From: Chara braunii
Taxonomy: Eukaryota; Streptophyta; Charophyceae; Charales; Characeae
Direction: 5' to 3'
NCBI GenBank assembly: GCA_003427395.1
Contig: BFEA01000093.1
Span: forward strand, 2,283,629 to 2,312,895
Length of the DNA stretch: 29,267 bases
The position numbers and the translations under genes were made by a program. The notes beneath the pieces are model-generated. The model did not search any database, had not been told where the DNA came from, and was given only the letters and a program-made list of their open reading frames with translations. Below are positions 1-10,530 of this stretch, one piece after another (the stretch's first letter is position 1; each line of letters starts with the position of its first letter).

Positions 1-127
1 TCAATTCCAAAAAATAATTAAAAATCGGCAAAGATGGCGGTGTCGAAAAGGTGCTGGCACACTCACTCATTTTAATTCTCTTTTTATTTTTTCTTAATTT
101 TATCATAGTGTTTATTTTCTGTATTTG

Positions 128-206
128 ATTTTTAATTCAAATTTGGTAAAGAATTTGGATGTAGTGCCCAGGAAAATGTAGTTTAGTTTATTTTTCTCCA
201 TAACAT
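128..206. repeat. A/T-rich block also found at about 10100-10168
   Basis: About 60 bp beginning GGTAAAGAATTTGGATGT and ending CAGTTTATTTTTCT-like aligns without gaps to 10110-10168 at about 77% identity. Both copies lie beside T-rich tracts, so it may be the terminal part of a retroelement family. Confidence 0.6.
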
Positions 207-234
207 AGGTTTTGTTTCGGAATTTTTTCAAAAT

Positions 235-267
<33 letters not shown>

Positions 268-283
268 GGTCCGCGTTCAGCCC

Positions 284-365
284 GAACGGCCGAACGCCTT
301 CCGAAGGGGTCCTGTACGTTCGGGCGTTCGGGTTCGGGCGTTCGGCCCATCCCGAACGCCGGCAA
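284..365. repeat. Short tandem and inverted GTTCGGGC motifs
   Basis: The hexamer TTCGGG and its complement CCGAAC recur at least eight times in 80 bp, including an immediate tandem of GTTCGGGCGTTCGG. The stretch could form hairpins. It lies directly inside the T-run end of the retroelement. Confidence 0.6.
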
Positions 366-369
366 CCCT

Positions 370-412
370 GTATATATATATATATATGTGACTATATATA
401 TATATATATATA
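370..412. repeat. TA dinucleotide microsatellite
   Basis: Two TA runs are separated by GTGAC, making an imperfect palindrome. No gene function is apparent. Confidence 0.9.
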
Positions 413-690
413 CGTTGGGAAGTTCTTGCAGTTGAAGGGAGGAAGGAACAATAAGGAGAAGAATAGTGATAAAACATTGCCTTTTTTTTTGGGGGGGGGG
501 GGGCAGGGACAAATGCTCCAATTTATTCATGGGGAGCAGCACGTGCTGGAAACCGGGTCCAAAGTCCCATAAGAACATTAACACTTCAACAAGGATCTTC
601 TTTGAGAAAAAGTTAAGAGGACCTCCCCCTGCCAGCATTGATTACCTTGGAATTTAGGGGATTAACTGAACAGGGAACGTCCTTTGATGG

Positions 691-1382
691 TAATAAAATG
701 TGGATACTATTGAAAAATTACTTCAGCAATCTTCCCCCAGAAGGAGGATAAGTCAAATTTATAAAAACCTGTAACCCCTGAAACAGACAAGCAGACAAGA
801 CAAGAAGAACAATCCTGCCTCCATCATCGAAGGGAAGAACCTCAGGCTGATCCAGGTGGAGTTAGCGGCCAGTGGCCGGTACCCGCCGAGATACTCGGCG
901 CCAATCACATCCAACACCAACATCCTCCATCCAAATCACATCCGTCCTCCCCAGCTCCGTCCTCGTAAAGAACTTCAGAGGACCTCATCTCAGCAGGGAG
1001 CACCATCATCACCCTGAAATTCTTTGCCCCCACAAGAATTCCAGTCATTGTCCTCAAGGAGGTGAACCAGCACTACCCAACGCCAATCGCGCCACAGATC
1101 GCCCTCATTAGCCGGTACCCACCAGACAGCCTAAACTACCCGACGCCAATCACATCTGATAAGAGACTCCCCCCAGCCGGTACCCATAGAGCAGCCTTAT
1201 TCCATCCCCCTCTTCGTCCTTGCGAAAAATCATTTCATGCCCCTTGCCCTTTACTTCAAAGCAGGTCCCCCAAAACTCCACCAGATGCTCCACTTGTTTT
1301 TTTTTTTTTTGAGAGGTTGGCAAAATATGAATGACTACTGACCTCTTTTCGAATGCTCAGAACCCCTAAACTCCCAAACAAA
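691..1382. other. No gene seen; short degenerate repeats
   Basis: The words GCCGGTACCC (875, 1111, 1176) and GCCAATC/GCCAATCACAT (900, 1081, 1145) alternate several times, suggesting a degenerate tandem array of about 65-230 bp spacing. No coding signal is supported on either strand. Confidence 0.5.
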
Positions 1383-2221
1383 ACTTTTTTTTTTCTTCTT
1401 TTTTTTCTTTTTTCACTGAGTACATAGTGATCACCTGGAGCAGTAGGTCGTGTGTGTCCTGGAATATAAGACCACCTCCGTTCCCATCCTCACGTCAATA
1501 TTCCTAGTGCACCCCGTATCCCACTATCCTACCTCAGTGTGACCAGCACTCAGGACCATTACCCTACCAATGGGCAGGTGACTTGGACCGAACAGCAGTG
1601 ATAGGCACCAGGGCTGATAGGTTGCCCAGCCCTGGTGGAAGCGGAATCGGGTGAGCCTTGTCGAATGGGAACTTCGAAAGCCAGGCCCAAAAAATATACT
1701 ACAAGCCCCAAGAGACTCTGGGCCCTAGGTTTCAGACAGGGTAGCACCCATTGAAGCAGTCTTACCGTCCTTCCCCTAGCTTACCCAAGGCCAGGCGGAA
1801 CTCGGACTGGCCTGAGCAACTTATACCCCTACCCTTACCCCAGGGTCTAAGCCTTATATATAGCCACCAGACAGTTCTATCCGAATATCAGTAGGAACTC
1901 TAGTGGCCCATACCTGTCCCTACTGCAAATACTAGACCCCACCCACTGACTAGAACCCCCCAGTCTGATAGTTGTGTAGTTCGCAATGTATGTGTATACC
2001 GGAAGGCTGTGAATGCTCCGTGTATCTATGTATCAAGATGTACAGACAACACTATGTGTGGAAACTTGTGTATGAAGCCCGTAGGCCATGTATAATTCGC
2101 AAGCTATGTATATGCCCGAAGGCTGTGTGTGCTCTGTGAATCAATGTATCGAAATGTATAGGCAGCATCATTTGTGTATATCGAAGAGAGAACGGGGTAA
2201 GCTGGACAAGGACCCCCCCAA

Positions 2222-2290
2222 GGTCCGAACCAAGCTCGAACCCGTGACCTTGTAACATGTAATCATATGACTCTACCATGCGAAAGACTA
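2222..2290 (-). promoter_or_regulatory. Second tRNA-like module, copy 1 inner head
   Basis: It holds CATGGTAGAGTCATATG (A-box-like) and CACGGGTTCGAGCTTGG (B-box). The same position in copy 2 holds the better B-box GGTTCGAGTCC. Two heads in one unit suggest a dimeric SINE. Confidence 0.6.
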
Positions 2291-2509
2291 GTGGAAATGG
2301 CACGAACGTGTGATATGCCAGACTGGGGAGATCAACAGAACACCCAAGACCAACACCCCCAAGCAACCCATGTGAAGCCCAGAACCAACATACAACACCA
2401 TGTGCACAGGGAGTGTCTGTAATAGTACCATGCGTCAGCCCAAGGGAGTGCATGTCCAATTGTGCGTCAATCTAACGCCCTGCCGGTGTCTATGCGCAAG
2501 GTTGCAATT

Positions 2510-2575
2510 GAGTTTTAAACCCGCAACCTCATACCACAATGCGCATTTCCAACCAGTGCTCTAACCACTGAGCCA
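2510..2575 (-). promoter_or_regulatory. tRNA-like Pol III promoter (A and B boxes), copy 1 outer head
   Basis: The start GTGGCTCAGTGGTTAGAGC resembles the D-arm half of a tRNA, and GGTTGCGGGTTTAAAAC resembles the T-arm. It is 66 bp long, close to tRNA size, but lacks a foldable acceptor stem, so it is a promoter relic rather than a functional tRNA. Confidence 0.7.
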
Positions 2576-2577
2576 CA

Positions 2578-2960
2578 TCAATTAGACAAAACAAAACTCT
2601 TTAAAACCGTCTAACACTGTCTTATTCCCTGTCGAGCTCTCCCAGGCCTCACAACCCCACTCGACTAGGTTACTGAGCAACACGACTCGCCCCAATTCCG
2701 GCCAGCGTTGTCCCAACAGTTACCCTTGGTTGTCCCGCATATAGACTGTTTCTCGAAATTTATCAATGGCGGCCCGCCCCGCATTTGTTTTTCAAGCGGG
2801 GAAAGGTACTGGCGATTCAAAATTATGTACCCCCTCCCTCTCCCAGAATAACCCCCTGGATCCAGTACGCCTTTCATGGATGCCTCGTTCGCGGCCACAA
2901 GTTTGGGTACAGGGTGCTGGCAATAGTGGTCAAATGACTAAAATCACCAAAGTGTTGCCA

Positions 2961-2963
<3 letters not shown>
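2578..2963. other. No gene seen between retroposon 1 and the LINE tail
   Basis: Unique-looking sequence with short open frames on both strands that show no family motif. It is probably the insertion target region of the neighbouring elements. Confidence 0.4.
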
Positions 2964-3016
<53 letters not shown>

Positions 3017-3019
3017 CAA

Positions 3020-3700
3020 AAAACGCCCCTTTCAGTGGTAGTGGTGCTGATAAGAGCAGACACCACTAGCACCTGGGGGGAGGCTCCATCTATTGGTGGG
3101 GAGCGTCACCTGCTGGAAAACGGGTCCAGCGTCCCATATACAGAATGAATTGGAGTATCTCAGGGAGAAAGTGGAAGGACTCCTGCCAGCATTGATTGCC
3201 CTGGACACCAGGGGATTGACTGAGCAGGGTTATTGGGAAGGGGGAAGGGAACCTCTTCGCCCTGAAGACAGGCGCCCGATACTTACTACTGCAAACTAGT
3301 TCCTCCCTCCTTCTGCTCAGAGACCTCTCGTTGACCAGATTGTTCCTGCAATAACTTTGGTTGCACATACAGTTATATCGACCTATTGAAAACATGCAAG
3401 TTGGACACCTGCCCTTTATTCACTTGTGAGCCAGTGAGCTTCAACCATAGTGTGCGCAGGAGGCGGGAAGGGATTGGGAAAGTCGGTGCGGGGTCGCAGC
3501 GGGATGGCAGGATCAATCGTGGTCCAATCATGAAAAAGAAGATCGTAATCCCTTTTAAGATTTCCTTGATCCACTCCCCCCCCCCTCCCTCCCCCCCATT
3601 CCATTTCACTTCCGCAATCCAACCCCTTTGTTCTCCCCCCAGCCAGTCCTTTCCAAAAGGCTTAATCTGCTGTTTAATTTCTGCCTTTGAATGTAAAAAA
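3020..3700 (-). other. 3' UTR of the LINE, sharing a block with 510-690
   Basis: Non-coding stretch between the last LINE codon and the T run. The block at about 3085-3245 (GAGCGTCACCTGCTGGAAAA, then CCAGCATTGATTGCCCTGGA) is about 75% alike to 520-690. It contains C and T runs near 3580-3600. No gene is seen. Confidence 0.7.
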
Positions 3701-3701
3701 A

Positions 3702-6700
3702 TCACTTTTCCTTTTCCTTTTTCCATTGGATAGTGAGTTCTGCTGGGATCTGTTGCTTGATTGTTTCTATAACTGCTTGCCCTTCGAGGCGGACTCCCTC
3801 CATCTCACTTGTACATCTTCTCCACCAGATTGCCCGGGAGAGTGCCCTACGGCCTATCCTAAACATATTTTCTTCAAAGGTGCTTACCTGTTCGGGCTTC
3901 CAGGTTTCACACAAAATTGCTTTCCAATCCCATGGCCAAGAGATGGTCGTGCCCAATTGCCTCCACACCCGATCCCACCATCTCCACAGCCAAACCGACC
4001 CGGGGCATTGCAGGAAAATGTGTTCGATTGTCTCAGGTCTCCGCCTAGCTGGGTATGATGTCGCACACAATTTGCACCAAGGAAGAGCTTTACCTTTCTG
4101 CTCCAGGGATGTGTGGGAAGAGCTTTAGCTTTCTGCTCCAGGGATGTGTGGTCGATCAGCCAGTTGTTGGTGGGTAGGCAGCGGTGCTCAACTTGCCACT
4201 GCAGTGAGGCCAACTTGGTCGGTGCTACTTTACTAAGTCTGAACCACTTGACTGATCGGAGCGCGCTTTTATCCAAATTGAGGTGTCTCATCCAACGCTC
4301 TGTCACCACCTCCTTTAATCTCACCTTTGGGCATAGCAGTCTGTAAGCTCCTTTCACTGTCATCGAGTGGATCTTCTGCTTACTAGTTCTGCCTCTGCCC
4401 ATCTGTGTAGTCTAGACCCAGACAATCAGATCAAAAGTCAATTGTGTAATTGGCCTGTCCGGTCTATACGTCCACCAGCAGTCTTTTTCTTTAATCACTC
4501 TGATCCGGAAGACGTCCTCTTCTTTAAACCATTTTGTTTCCTCCGGGAGGTCCTGATCAACCTATTGTTTCTTCCAATTTGGAACAAGTTCACCACCACC
4601 CCTCCGTCTTGGCGTCCGGATACGGCCACATTTCCAACCCGGTCCTCACACCCTCGTATCCCAACCCAATCACTCTCTTCTAGGGTTCGTCCTTTTCTCA
4701 AGATCCTCACCCAATCCAGTGGTATCGAGAAGATAATTGTTTCGAGTGCGTCTCCTATATTGTGGCAGTATCGCAACTTCTCCCTCAGTGCTCTTTCATT
4801 TATCCAGTCTCTTGTTTCCGAATCCCAAATATCCCCCACCCTAAGAACACCCCGAGCCACCCAGCTCCTCCAAGGGGTCTCCATGCAGTGGAGGGTTGTG
4901 CCATGGGTGTCGGTGATCCACCGGTTCCCGAACAGAGGTTGCTTGCACACCTCCTCCCACCTTTGTGGGACCACCTTATCCGGAAGCGGGAACTTATGCC
5001 AGGTATTGAGCAATGTGGACCAAAAAGCATCATTATTAATGTCTTTTCTTACCGCTTGCCTGTCGGAGCCTTGCTCTTCATTACCTTTAGTCGTCCTTTT
5101 CGGTATAGTCCAATTCCTTTGCTCCAACCAGCTTATTGGGTCCGTGCTCTCAGGGGCAGGGGGGGGGCAGACGTTGAATCTGTTGTAGGGCCAGTTCCCT
5201 CCAGGGGGAGCGAAAATAAAAAATCAGGGCCTTCACCCATTGTAGAGCTAGTGCCATAATTTGTGTGGCGGGATCTAAGATCCCCAGACCTCCTTTGGCT
5301 TTGGGTTGCACAATCGCCGGCCAAGTGACCCTGCGTATCACACTTTGACATTCATGATTACCCCTCCAAAGAAAGGCCGCCACTTGTCTTTGGAGAGCCC
5401 GCAGTGTTATCTTACTGAGTGACCAGATAGTTGTCTTATACCAAAGAGAAGCTAATACCACGTTATTGATTACCAAGGCCCTCCCCATCAAAGATGTGTG
5501 TTGGTCCTTCCATTGTGATAGTTTCTCCAACACCGGATGCGTCAGTCATTCATCATTTGATTGCGGGCGGCTCTCGGCGGTCATTTGTATCCCTAAGACT
5601 CTAATAGGCGAGTTGGTTGGTACCCACCTTACTTTTGGAATCTCTTGTGGCCTGCACCCTTGGTAGTGGATCCACCATCCTTCAGTCTTGCTGCCCCAAT
5701 TTACCTTCATGTCTGACAAGGTACAGAAACGATCCATCAACAATTGAATTTCCTTCATGTTTTCAGGTGAGGCGTCCAACATGAGAGAGGGATCACCCAC
5801 AAACAGGGAGCAAATCGGAACTGCCTCTTCCGGGATAGAGGAGACCTGTATTCGCTGATTTTTTTTGTTTACTCTCAAGTTCGCTGCCAGCGCCTCCATG
5901 ATTATGACAAAAAGGAAAGGGGCAATCGGGTCCTCTTGGCGCACTGAACGTTCCAACTCAACAAGGGGGGGCAATCTCTCGTTTACTTGTACCCTTGTTG
6001 TGGCGCTACGATGGAGGATATGCACCCACCTTCTGAAAGAGGGGCCAAAGTTCAGTTTCTCTAGACACTTATCCAGAAAAAAACAGTCAACATGGTCATA
6101 AACTTTTTCAAAGTCGATAAAGATTATGGCTGCGTTGTGTTTAGATTGTCGGGACAACTTTATTACCTCATTTATCAAGATAATATTGTCCTGTATTTTT
6201 CTACCCTTGATGAAAGCAATTTATGACGGATGGATAATGTCTTCCATCACCTGAATCATCCGATTTGCAAGAGTCTTCGCCACTATCTTGTAGACGACCG
6301 TTAATAAGGTGATAGGACGGTAGTTTCGGATGTTAGTTTTACCACTTTTCTTATACAGGAGGGATAGCACCCCTTGCCCCACCACCTCCCCCATTTGGCC
6401 AGACTCCCAAACCGCTCGACAATAATCCATGAGGTCGTATGATAGGGGGTTCCACATAGCCTCCCAAAACTCCTTCGGCAGTCCATCAATCCCTGGTGTC
6501 TTTTCTTCCTCCATCTGCATCAGGGTCGTCCAAACTTCCGCTTTTTCCAGGGGTTTGTCTAATGTTTCTTTCTGCTCATCTAAGAGGCCACTCCTCAAAG
6601 GTTCAAGAAATTCCTCAATCTTTTTTTTCCTCTTCTCCTTGGGTCTGGACTTACAACCTGATTTGAATAGATCTCGAAAGAAACTACGTGCAATGCCTAC

Positions 6701-8043
6701 ACATTGCGAGGTGGAGGTGGCCAACTGGTCATGCCCTTGAGATGGATTAGATAAGGCCTCTATAACAGTCCTCCATGTTCTTGCCTTTGCCATGGCAAAA
6801 AAGCGGGAGTACATTGTCCCTTTCGTTTTATGTTTCCGTAGCTTCCCTCAGATACGTGCGCCTTGCCATCTGTGTTCCATGCTGGCTACAATCCTAGACT
6901 CTACCAGTTGAATAACACTGATCAGTTCTTCTGACTCATAATTTTCAGTTTCTTCTTGTTTCCTTAGCTGATTCAACTGGTGTTGCAGTGCCCTTTCATC
7001 AAAAAAACGTTGGGCTGCTAATGCTTTTGAAAATTCATTACATTTCTTGGCCATGAAAAACAATCCATTGTTGAACCATTAAACATCATCTCCAAGCGTT
7101 AGCCTGTGATTTTGCCAGTATGCCCAGGATTCTTTAATATACGTTTGAAATTTGGGAGTGCCAACAAGGATGTGTTTAACTTGTAATAGCTAGACCCCTG
7201 GTCAGGTTTTTTCTGAAATGACAATATCACTACACACATTGCGTGATCCAATCCAGGATATGGGCTTTGTGGGAAGATTTCTGCAATCTGCAATGCCCCT
7301 TCCAAATCTTTTGAAATAAGAATCAAATCAATACGAGATCTGGAGATCCTTTGCGTCTCGTTCTTCCGGAAACATGAAAAAAATTGTTTTGTCGGGTATA
7401 ATCTACGGAAGGTGTCGAATAAACTTAAGGATTTACATAAGTTTGTTACTGTATGTTCGTCTGTTTCGATATATGCAGGACACGGGGATGGGATTTTCCA
7501 CCTGTCCAGCCATCGGTCCGGAGCAGCATTATAGTCTCCTGCCATGATGATCGGGATGCCCGGCGGGATGCGTTCTTTTATTGATTCGAAAAAGGTTACT
7601 CTTGCTCCTGCCTCATTTGGAGCATATATACAAAAGATGGTCACCACCTCTATTTCCAACATAGCCAGCAGATATACCCACCTCCCTTCCTCCGAATCGA
7701 CTGCCCAGTTGAGCGGGTCGATTCGCGTGCCCGGGGGGAGCCAGATAGCCACGCTTGCACTCCCTGGGCGTGGCGCATGAGCACGAAAGGCCCGATAGGG
7801 CCAGATCTCCTTATGGGCTCGGTGGTGTTCTGCTGTGTCCATCAGGTGGGTTTCTTGGATGCAAACTGCATCCGGCCAGTCTCTGCCTTCTACTCCCCTA
7901 ATTTGCTCCCATATGGCTTGTTTTTTTGAGGGGGGGGTTGAGGCGAGGCCATTTACATTCAAGGAGCGTAGATCTAGATCGGCCTCCCTTTTTCCTTTTG
8001 CCCACCCCTTATCCCTTCCATACAAGGCGCTGATAAAATCCAT
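3702..8043 (-). pseudogene. LINE ORF2: endonuclease, reverse transcriptase, zf-RVT; inactivated
   Basis: The endonuclease (8043-7099) shows SLNVNGL, CIQETHL, MAGDYNAAPDRW, SRIDLI and LDHAM. The RT runs from about 6814 to 5546 with TPGIDGLPKEFW, NYRPITLL, FIDFEKVYDHVD and RQEDPIAPFLF (normally RQGDP). The catalytic motif at about 5792-5803 reads FVGD instead of F/Y-x-D-D, so one metal-binding Asp is lost. In-frame stops lie at 6221-6223 and 5546-5548. The frame changes between 7099 and 7063, near the G run at 5159-5167, between 4495 and 4402, and at a 35-bp duplication (4081-4150). The zf-RVT end EHIFLQCPG is at about 4020-4000. It would have made a protein for target-primed reverse transcription and cannot now. 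Confidence 0.93.
4081..4150. repeat. 35-bp tandem duplication inside the LINE zf-RVT region
   Basis: Two adjacent 35-bp copies (4081-4115 and 4116-4150) differ at one base. The 35-bp step is not a multiple of three, and it accounts for the frame change between the upstream zf-RVT half and the downstream Cys/His half. Confidence 0.95.
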
Positions 8044-8069
8044 TTTCAGCCTTCTCTTTTACTTTAATC

Positions 8070-8324
8070 CTACAAACGAACCCATTCCTTAGCCTCCCCG
8101 TCACCCAACCCTGAGAGAGGCCCCTCCCTGAGGATCGTGATACAGATATCCTTTACCTCCTCCCCCTGCCATGTGTCACTCGACCTGATTTTTAAGAGCT
8201 GCAGGTCGCAAGACTGTGTATGTCCTCTGTGAATGTGCCGCCACCCGAGTTGTGCTTTCACCAGTATGCTGTGAGGTTTGGCCCACTGAAATGAAGTGGG
8301 ATAAAGCAGGGGGGCAGTGCACAA
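8070..8324 (-). pseudogene. Possible LINE ORF1 3' remnant
   Basis: An open minus-strand stretch without an ATG ends 27 bp before the endonuclease ORF start. It includes LGWRHIHRGHTQSCDLQLLKI and ends GEAKEWVRL. Its position directly 5' of ORF2 fits the end of a LINE ORF1. No CCHC knuckle or RNA-binding fold is visible, so the assignment rests on position alone. Confidence 0.35.
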
Positions 8325-8511
8325 AATTTAAAGTGGCCCAATTTTGGCAACCTCTCCTTTTGCAAAATTCCAGAAAAGAATTGTGGATGCAGGGTAGATT
8401 TTGCTATGTCAGGGGAAAATAATAGAAAAAAACTTATTTTTTAAAGTTTACAACTAGGCCACCAGAGTGGCCCAGGACTCCAGCGCGTTGCATAGAATTG
8501 AGCAGAATTCT

Positions 8512-8736
8512 ATGACCGATATGGAGCTGGTCGGGGCTTTGCTCCTTCTGCGAATGGAACTTCGTCGACGGGACTATCCGAGGTATTTCTTTGACAAGGG
8601 ACTGCGAAATTTTGCCCATGACAAAGGGACGCTATGGAAGCGTCTTGCTGAACTGTTGACGAAGGGACCGTCCGGCAGAATGCCAGTTGTTGGTCGGGCA
8701 AGCCGATCACAGTCTGGTGGGGCTGACTTGTGGTAA
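8512..8736 (+). CDS. Small unidentified ORF
   Basis: From the ATG at 8512 it encodes about 74 residues, beginning MTDMELVGALLLLRMELRRR and continuing with DYPRYFFDKGLRNFAHDKG. The amphipathic, charged composition looks protein-like, but I know no family, and no promoter or splice signal is evident. It lies just outside the LINE 5' end. It may be a fragment of a mobile element or chance. Confidence 0.2.
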   Translation: MTDMELVGALLLLRMELRRRDYPRYFFDKGLRNFAHDKGTLWKRLAELLTKGPSGRMPVVGRASRSQSGGADLW

Positions 8737-8769
8737 ACCGCTTCGGTGCCTTGTTGCGGGATTCCTCTG

Positions 8770-9062
8770 TATTGTATGATATGATATGTGATGTAGGATA
8801 ATAATTAGCTTCTTGTAATTCGTGATGATTGTAATTTGCGACGATTGTTCTGTGATCTTTGTGATGATTGTACTTTGTGATGATTCTGCCGTACTGATTG
8901 TGATGATGTCATAGGAGGCTATCGTGATGAGCTTGTGATGGTACGGACCTTCTTATGGGACCTGGGCCTAGGCTCGCTCGTACAGTTGAGGTGTAGCTGA
9001 GCTCGTTATGGTACGGACTTCGGATGGGACCTGGGCTTAGGCTTGCTCTTATGGTAAAGGGG
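8770..9062. repeat. TTGTGATGATT-rich repeats and a 70-bp tandem pair
   Basis: From about 8812 to 8910 the word TGTGATGATTGTA recurs in degenerate form. Next come two 70-bp copies (8929-8998 and 8999-9062) sharing ATGGTACGGAC and GGGACCTGGGC. No gene is seen; the GC and word use differ from both flanks. Confidence 0.7.
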
Positions 9063-9680
9063 TAGATGGGCTTGGCCTTACGATTAGTAGTAGTGTTTAT
9101 TGGTCGTGAGAATTAGTAGGGCAGGGTGAACCGGGTCTCGGACCTGTGGTGGTAGAGTGTGGGCCCACTGGGCCCTTCCACGATGCGGTGCTACAGGGAT
9201 TTGGTCATGGGCCTGTTGGGATTTGCTTGGTTCTAGGGATTTAACTGGGACGTTTCGATAAAAACTGGTGAAGAGTCGGTTGGACTCCTTTTTGTTGCGA
9301 TAGCACCAGGAATGAGTCAGAGCTTTTGATGGTGGAGCGTTCGGGGGTTCTTGGGTGCAGTGGTACGATGGTGGCGCGCGGTGCCGGGCTTGTCTTTCAT
9401 TGTTATCTTTCAAAAGCCCGGTTATGGCAACTTCATGCATGCTGTGACTTTGTGATTGTTTGCGTGATCACTCTGTTGTAATCTGTTTTTTCTTTTCTGC
9501 TTCCCAGGATTCCACGAGTACTTGCCCGGCTGGCCCCCCCAAAAATTTTAAAAAACGAACCCAAAAAAAATTATGCTCGTGTCTTTCTCTGAATTTCAAA
9601 AGATTTGATAATGATTGCTATTTTGCAGTCATTTGTTCAAGTGTGTTTTTGATCGAGAGCTTATTATATGACACGAAGTG
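9063..9680. other. No gene seen; 3' part may be mitochondrial flank
   Basis: Neither strand shows a recognised coding region. About 9540-9680 is A/T-rich and directly follows the preserved nad7 stop codon, so some of it could be mitochondrial intergenic DNA carried in with the insertion. That is inference. Confidence 0.35.
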
Positions 9681-10094
9681 TTACCTATCTACGTCTCCGA
9701 ACACAATATCCTGAGTACCTATGATAGTAACCACATTTGCGAGCATGTGATGTTTCGACATAAAATCAAGCCCTTGTAAATGAGCAAAGCCAGGTGCTTG
9801 AATTTTACAACGATAAGGACGATTGGTTCCGTTGCTAACTAAATATACACCAAATTCTCCTTTGTGTATCTACGTCTCCGAACACAATATTCTGAGTACC
9901 TATGATAGTAACCACATTTGCGAGCATGTGATGTTTCAACATAAAATCAAGCCCTTGTAAATGAGCAAAGCCAGGTGCTTGAATTTTACAACGATAAGGA
10001 CGATTGGTTCCGTTGCTAACTAAATATACACCAAATTCTCCTTTGGGTGCTTCTACACAGGTGTACGTAAAAGAAGCTGGTACGGACACAAGTT
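9681..10094 (-). pseudogene. nad7: Nuclear insertion of mitochondrial nad7 3' end, tandemly duplicated
   Basis: The minus strand encodes the C-terminus of NADH dehydrogenase subunit 7 (complex I, 49-kDa type). Copy 2 (about 10088-9867) reads [18 protein letters not shown] through [20 protein letters not shown] to [13 protein letters not shown]. Copy 1 (9864-9681) repeats KGEFG through [12 protein letters not shown] and ends at the genuine stop (TAA at 9683-9681). The period is 181 bp, so the second copy is out of frame. The copies differ at two sites, both transitions: one changes a CpG (Ser to Leu), the other Asp to Asn. nad7 is mitochondrial in plants and green algae. The 5' half of the gene is absent, so this cannot be functional. 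An assembly join with real mitochondrial DNA is unlikely, given the duplication and the repeat flanks. Confidence 0.92.
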
Positions 10095-10099
10095 TTTTA

Positions 10100-10225
10100 T
10101 TTTTAAATTCGGTAAAGAATTTTGATGTGACCCTGAGGCAAAAGTTGTTCAGTTTATTTTTCTGCATGATTTTTTTTTATTTTTTTTTTTGCTGGGACCT
10201 TTTTTTATTTTTTATTTTATGTTTC
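10100..10225. repeat. A/T-rich block and T-rich tail next to the nad7 insertion
   Basis: A 60-bp block alike to 128-206 (about 77%) is followed by T-rich sequence at about 10168-10225. It forms the A-rich tail side of the second tRNA-headed retroposon and abuts the nad7 insertion. Confidence 0.6.
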
Positions 10226-10530
10226 ATAAAGGCCAGGGTGTTGTAGAGGCCAGTTCCGAGCCACACATTGATCGTCGGAAGCGGTCAGCCGTGGTCTCCC
10301 TGAGGAGACGAGGCCAGCTCCCATCCCATCCTCGCGTCAATACTCCTAGCGCATCCCCCATCCCTACTATCCTTCCTCAGTGTGACCAGCACTCAGGACC
10401 ATCACCCTGAACTTGGACTGAACAGTAGTGACAGGCACCAGGGCTAGTGACCCAACCCTGGTGGAAGCGTAGCCGAACGAGCCTCGTCGTACGGGAACGC
10501 GGACGCCAGGCTCAAGCAATCACCTATTAG

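Larger units (their letters stand above)
236..690 (-). mobile_element. 3' end of a second retroelement related to the LINE, with T-run tail
   Basis: A 31-nt T run at 236-266 (poly-A on the minus strand) lies ahead of a GTTCGGGCG-rich stretch, a TA microsatellite, a 13-G run, and a block at 510-690 alike to the LINE 3' UTR at 3085-3245. This suggests a 5'-truncated copy of the same or a related family. No coding domain survives. Confidence 0.5.
1383..2577 (-). mobile_element. tRNA-headed retroposon, copy 1 (A-rich tail)
   Basis: On the minus strand the 5' end at about 2577 carries a tRNA-like head: A-box TGGCTCAGTGGT and B-box-like GGTTTAAAAC at 2521-2512. A second tRNA-like module lies about 290 bp inside (GGTAGAGT, then B-box GGTTCGAGCT at 2242-2233). 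The body includes a block at about 1480-1720 shared with 10320-10530. A T-rich stretch at 1383-1415 would be the A-rich tail. The same order recurs at 10.17-11.72 kb. It has no protein coding capacity. Its length of about 1.2 kb is long for a SINE. Confidence 0.75.
2964..8330 (-). mobile_element. Decayed L1-type non-LTR retrotransposon (LINE)
   Basis: The element reads on the minus strand. In order it has a possible ORF1 remnant, an apurinic-type endonuclease, a reverse transcriptase, a thumb region, a zf-RVT Cys/His segment, a 3' UTR, and a 53-nt T run at 2964-3016 that would be the poly-A tail. The endonuclease plus RT plus zf-RVT order is that of plant and algal L1-like elements. The 5' limit is uncertain (about 8330-8450). 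No convincing target-site duplication was found by eye. Confidence 0.9.

Noticed and set aside
2507-2577. A functional tRNA gene on the minus strand
   Set aside because: A- and B-boxes are present, but no 7-bp acceptor stem or clear anticodon arm can be formed; it is a retroposon head.
2940-8470. Target-site duplication of the LINE
   Set aside because: Words such as GCCACC occur near both ends, but they are too short and not adjacent to the tail to be convincing.
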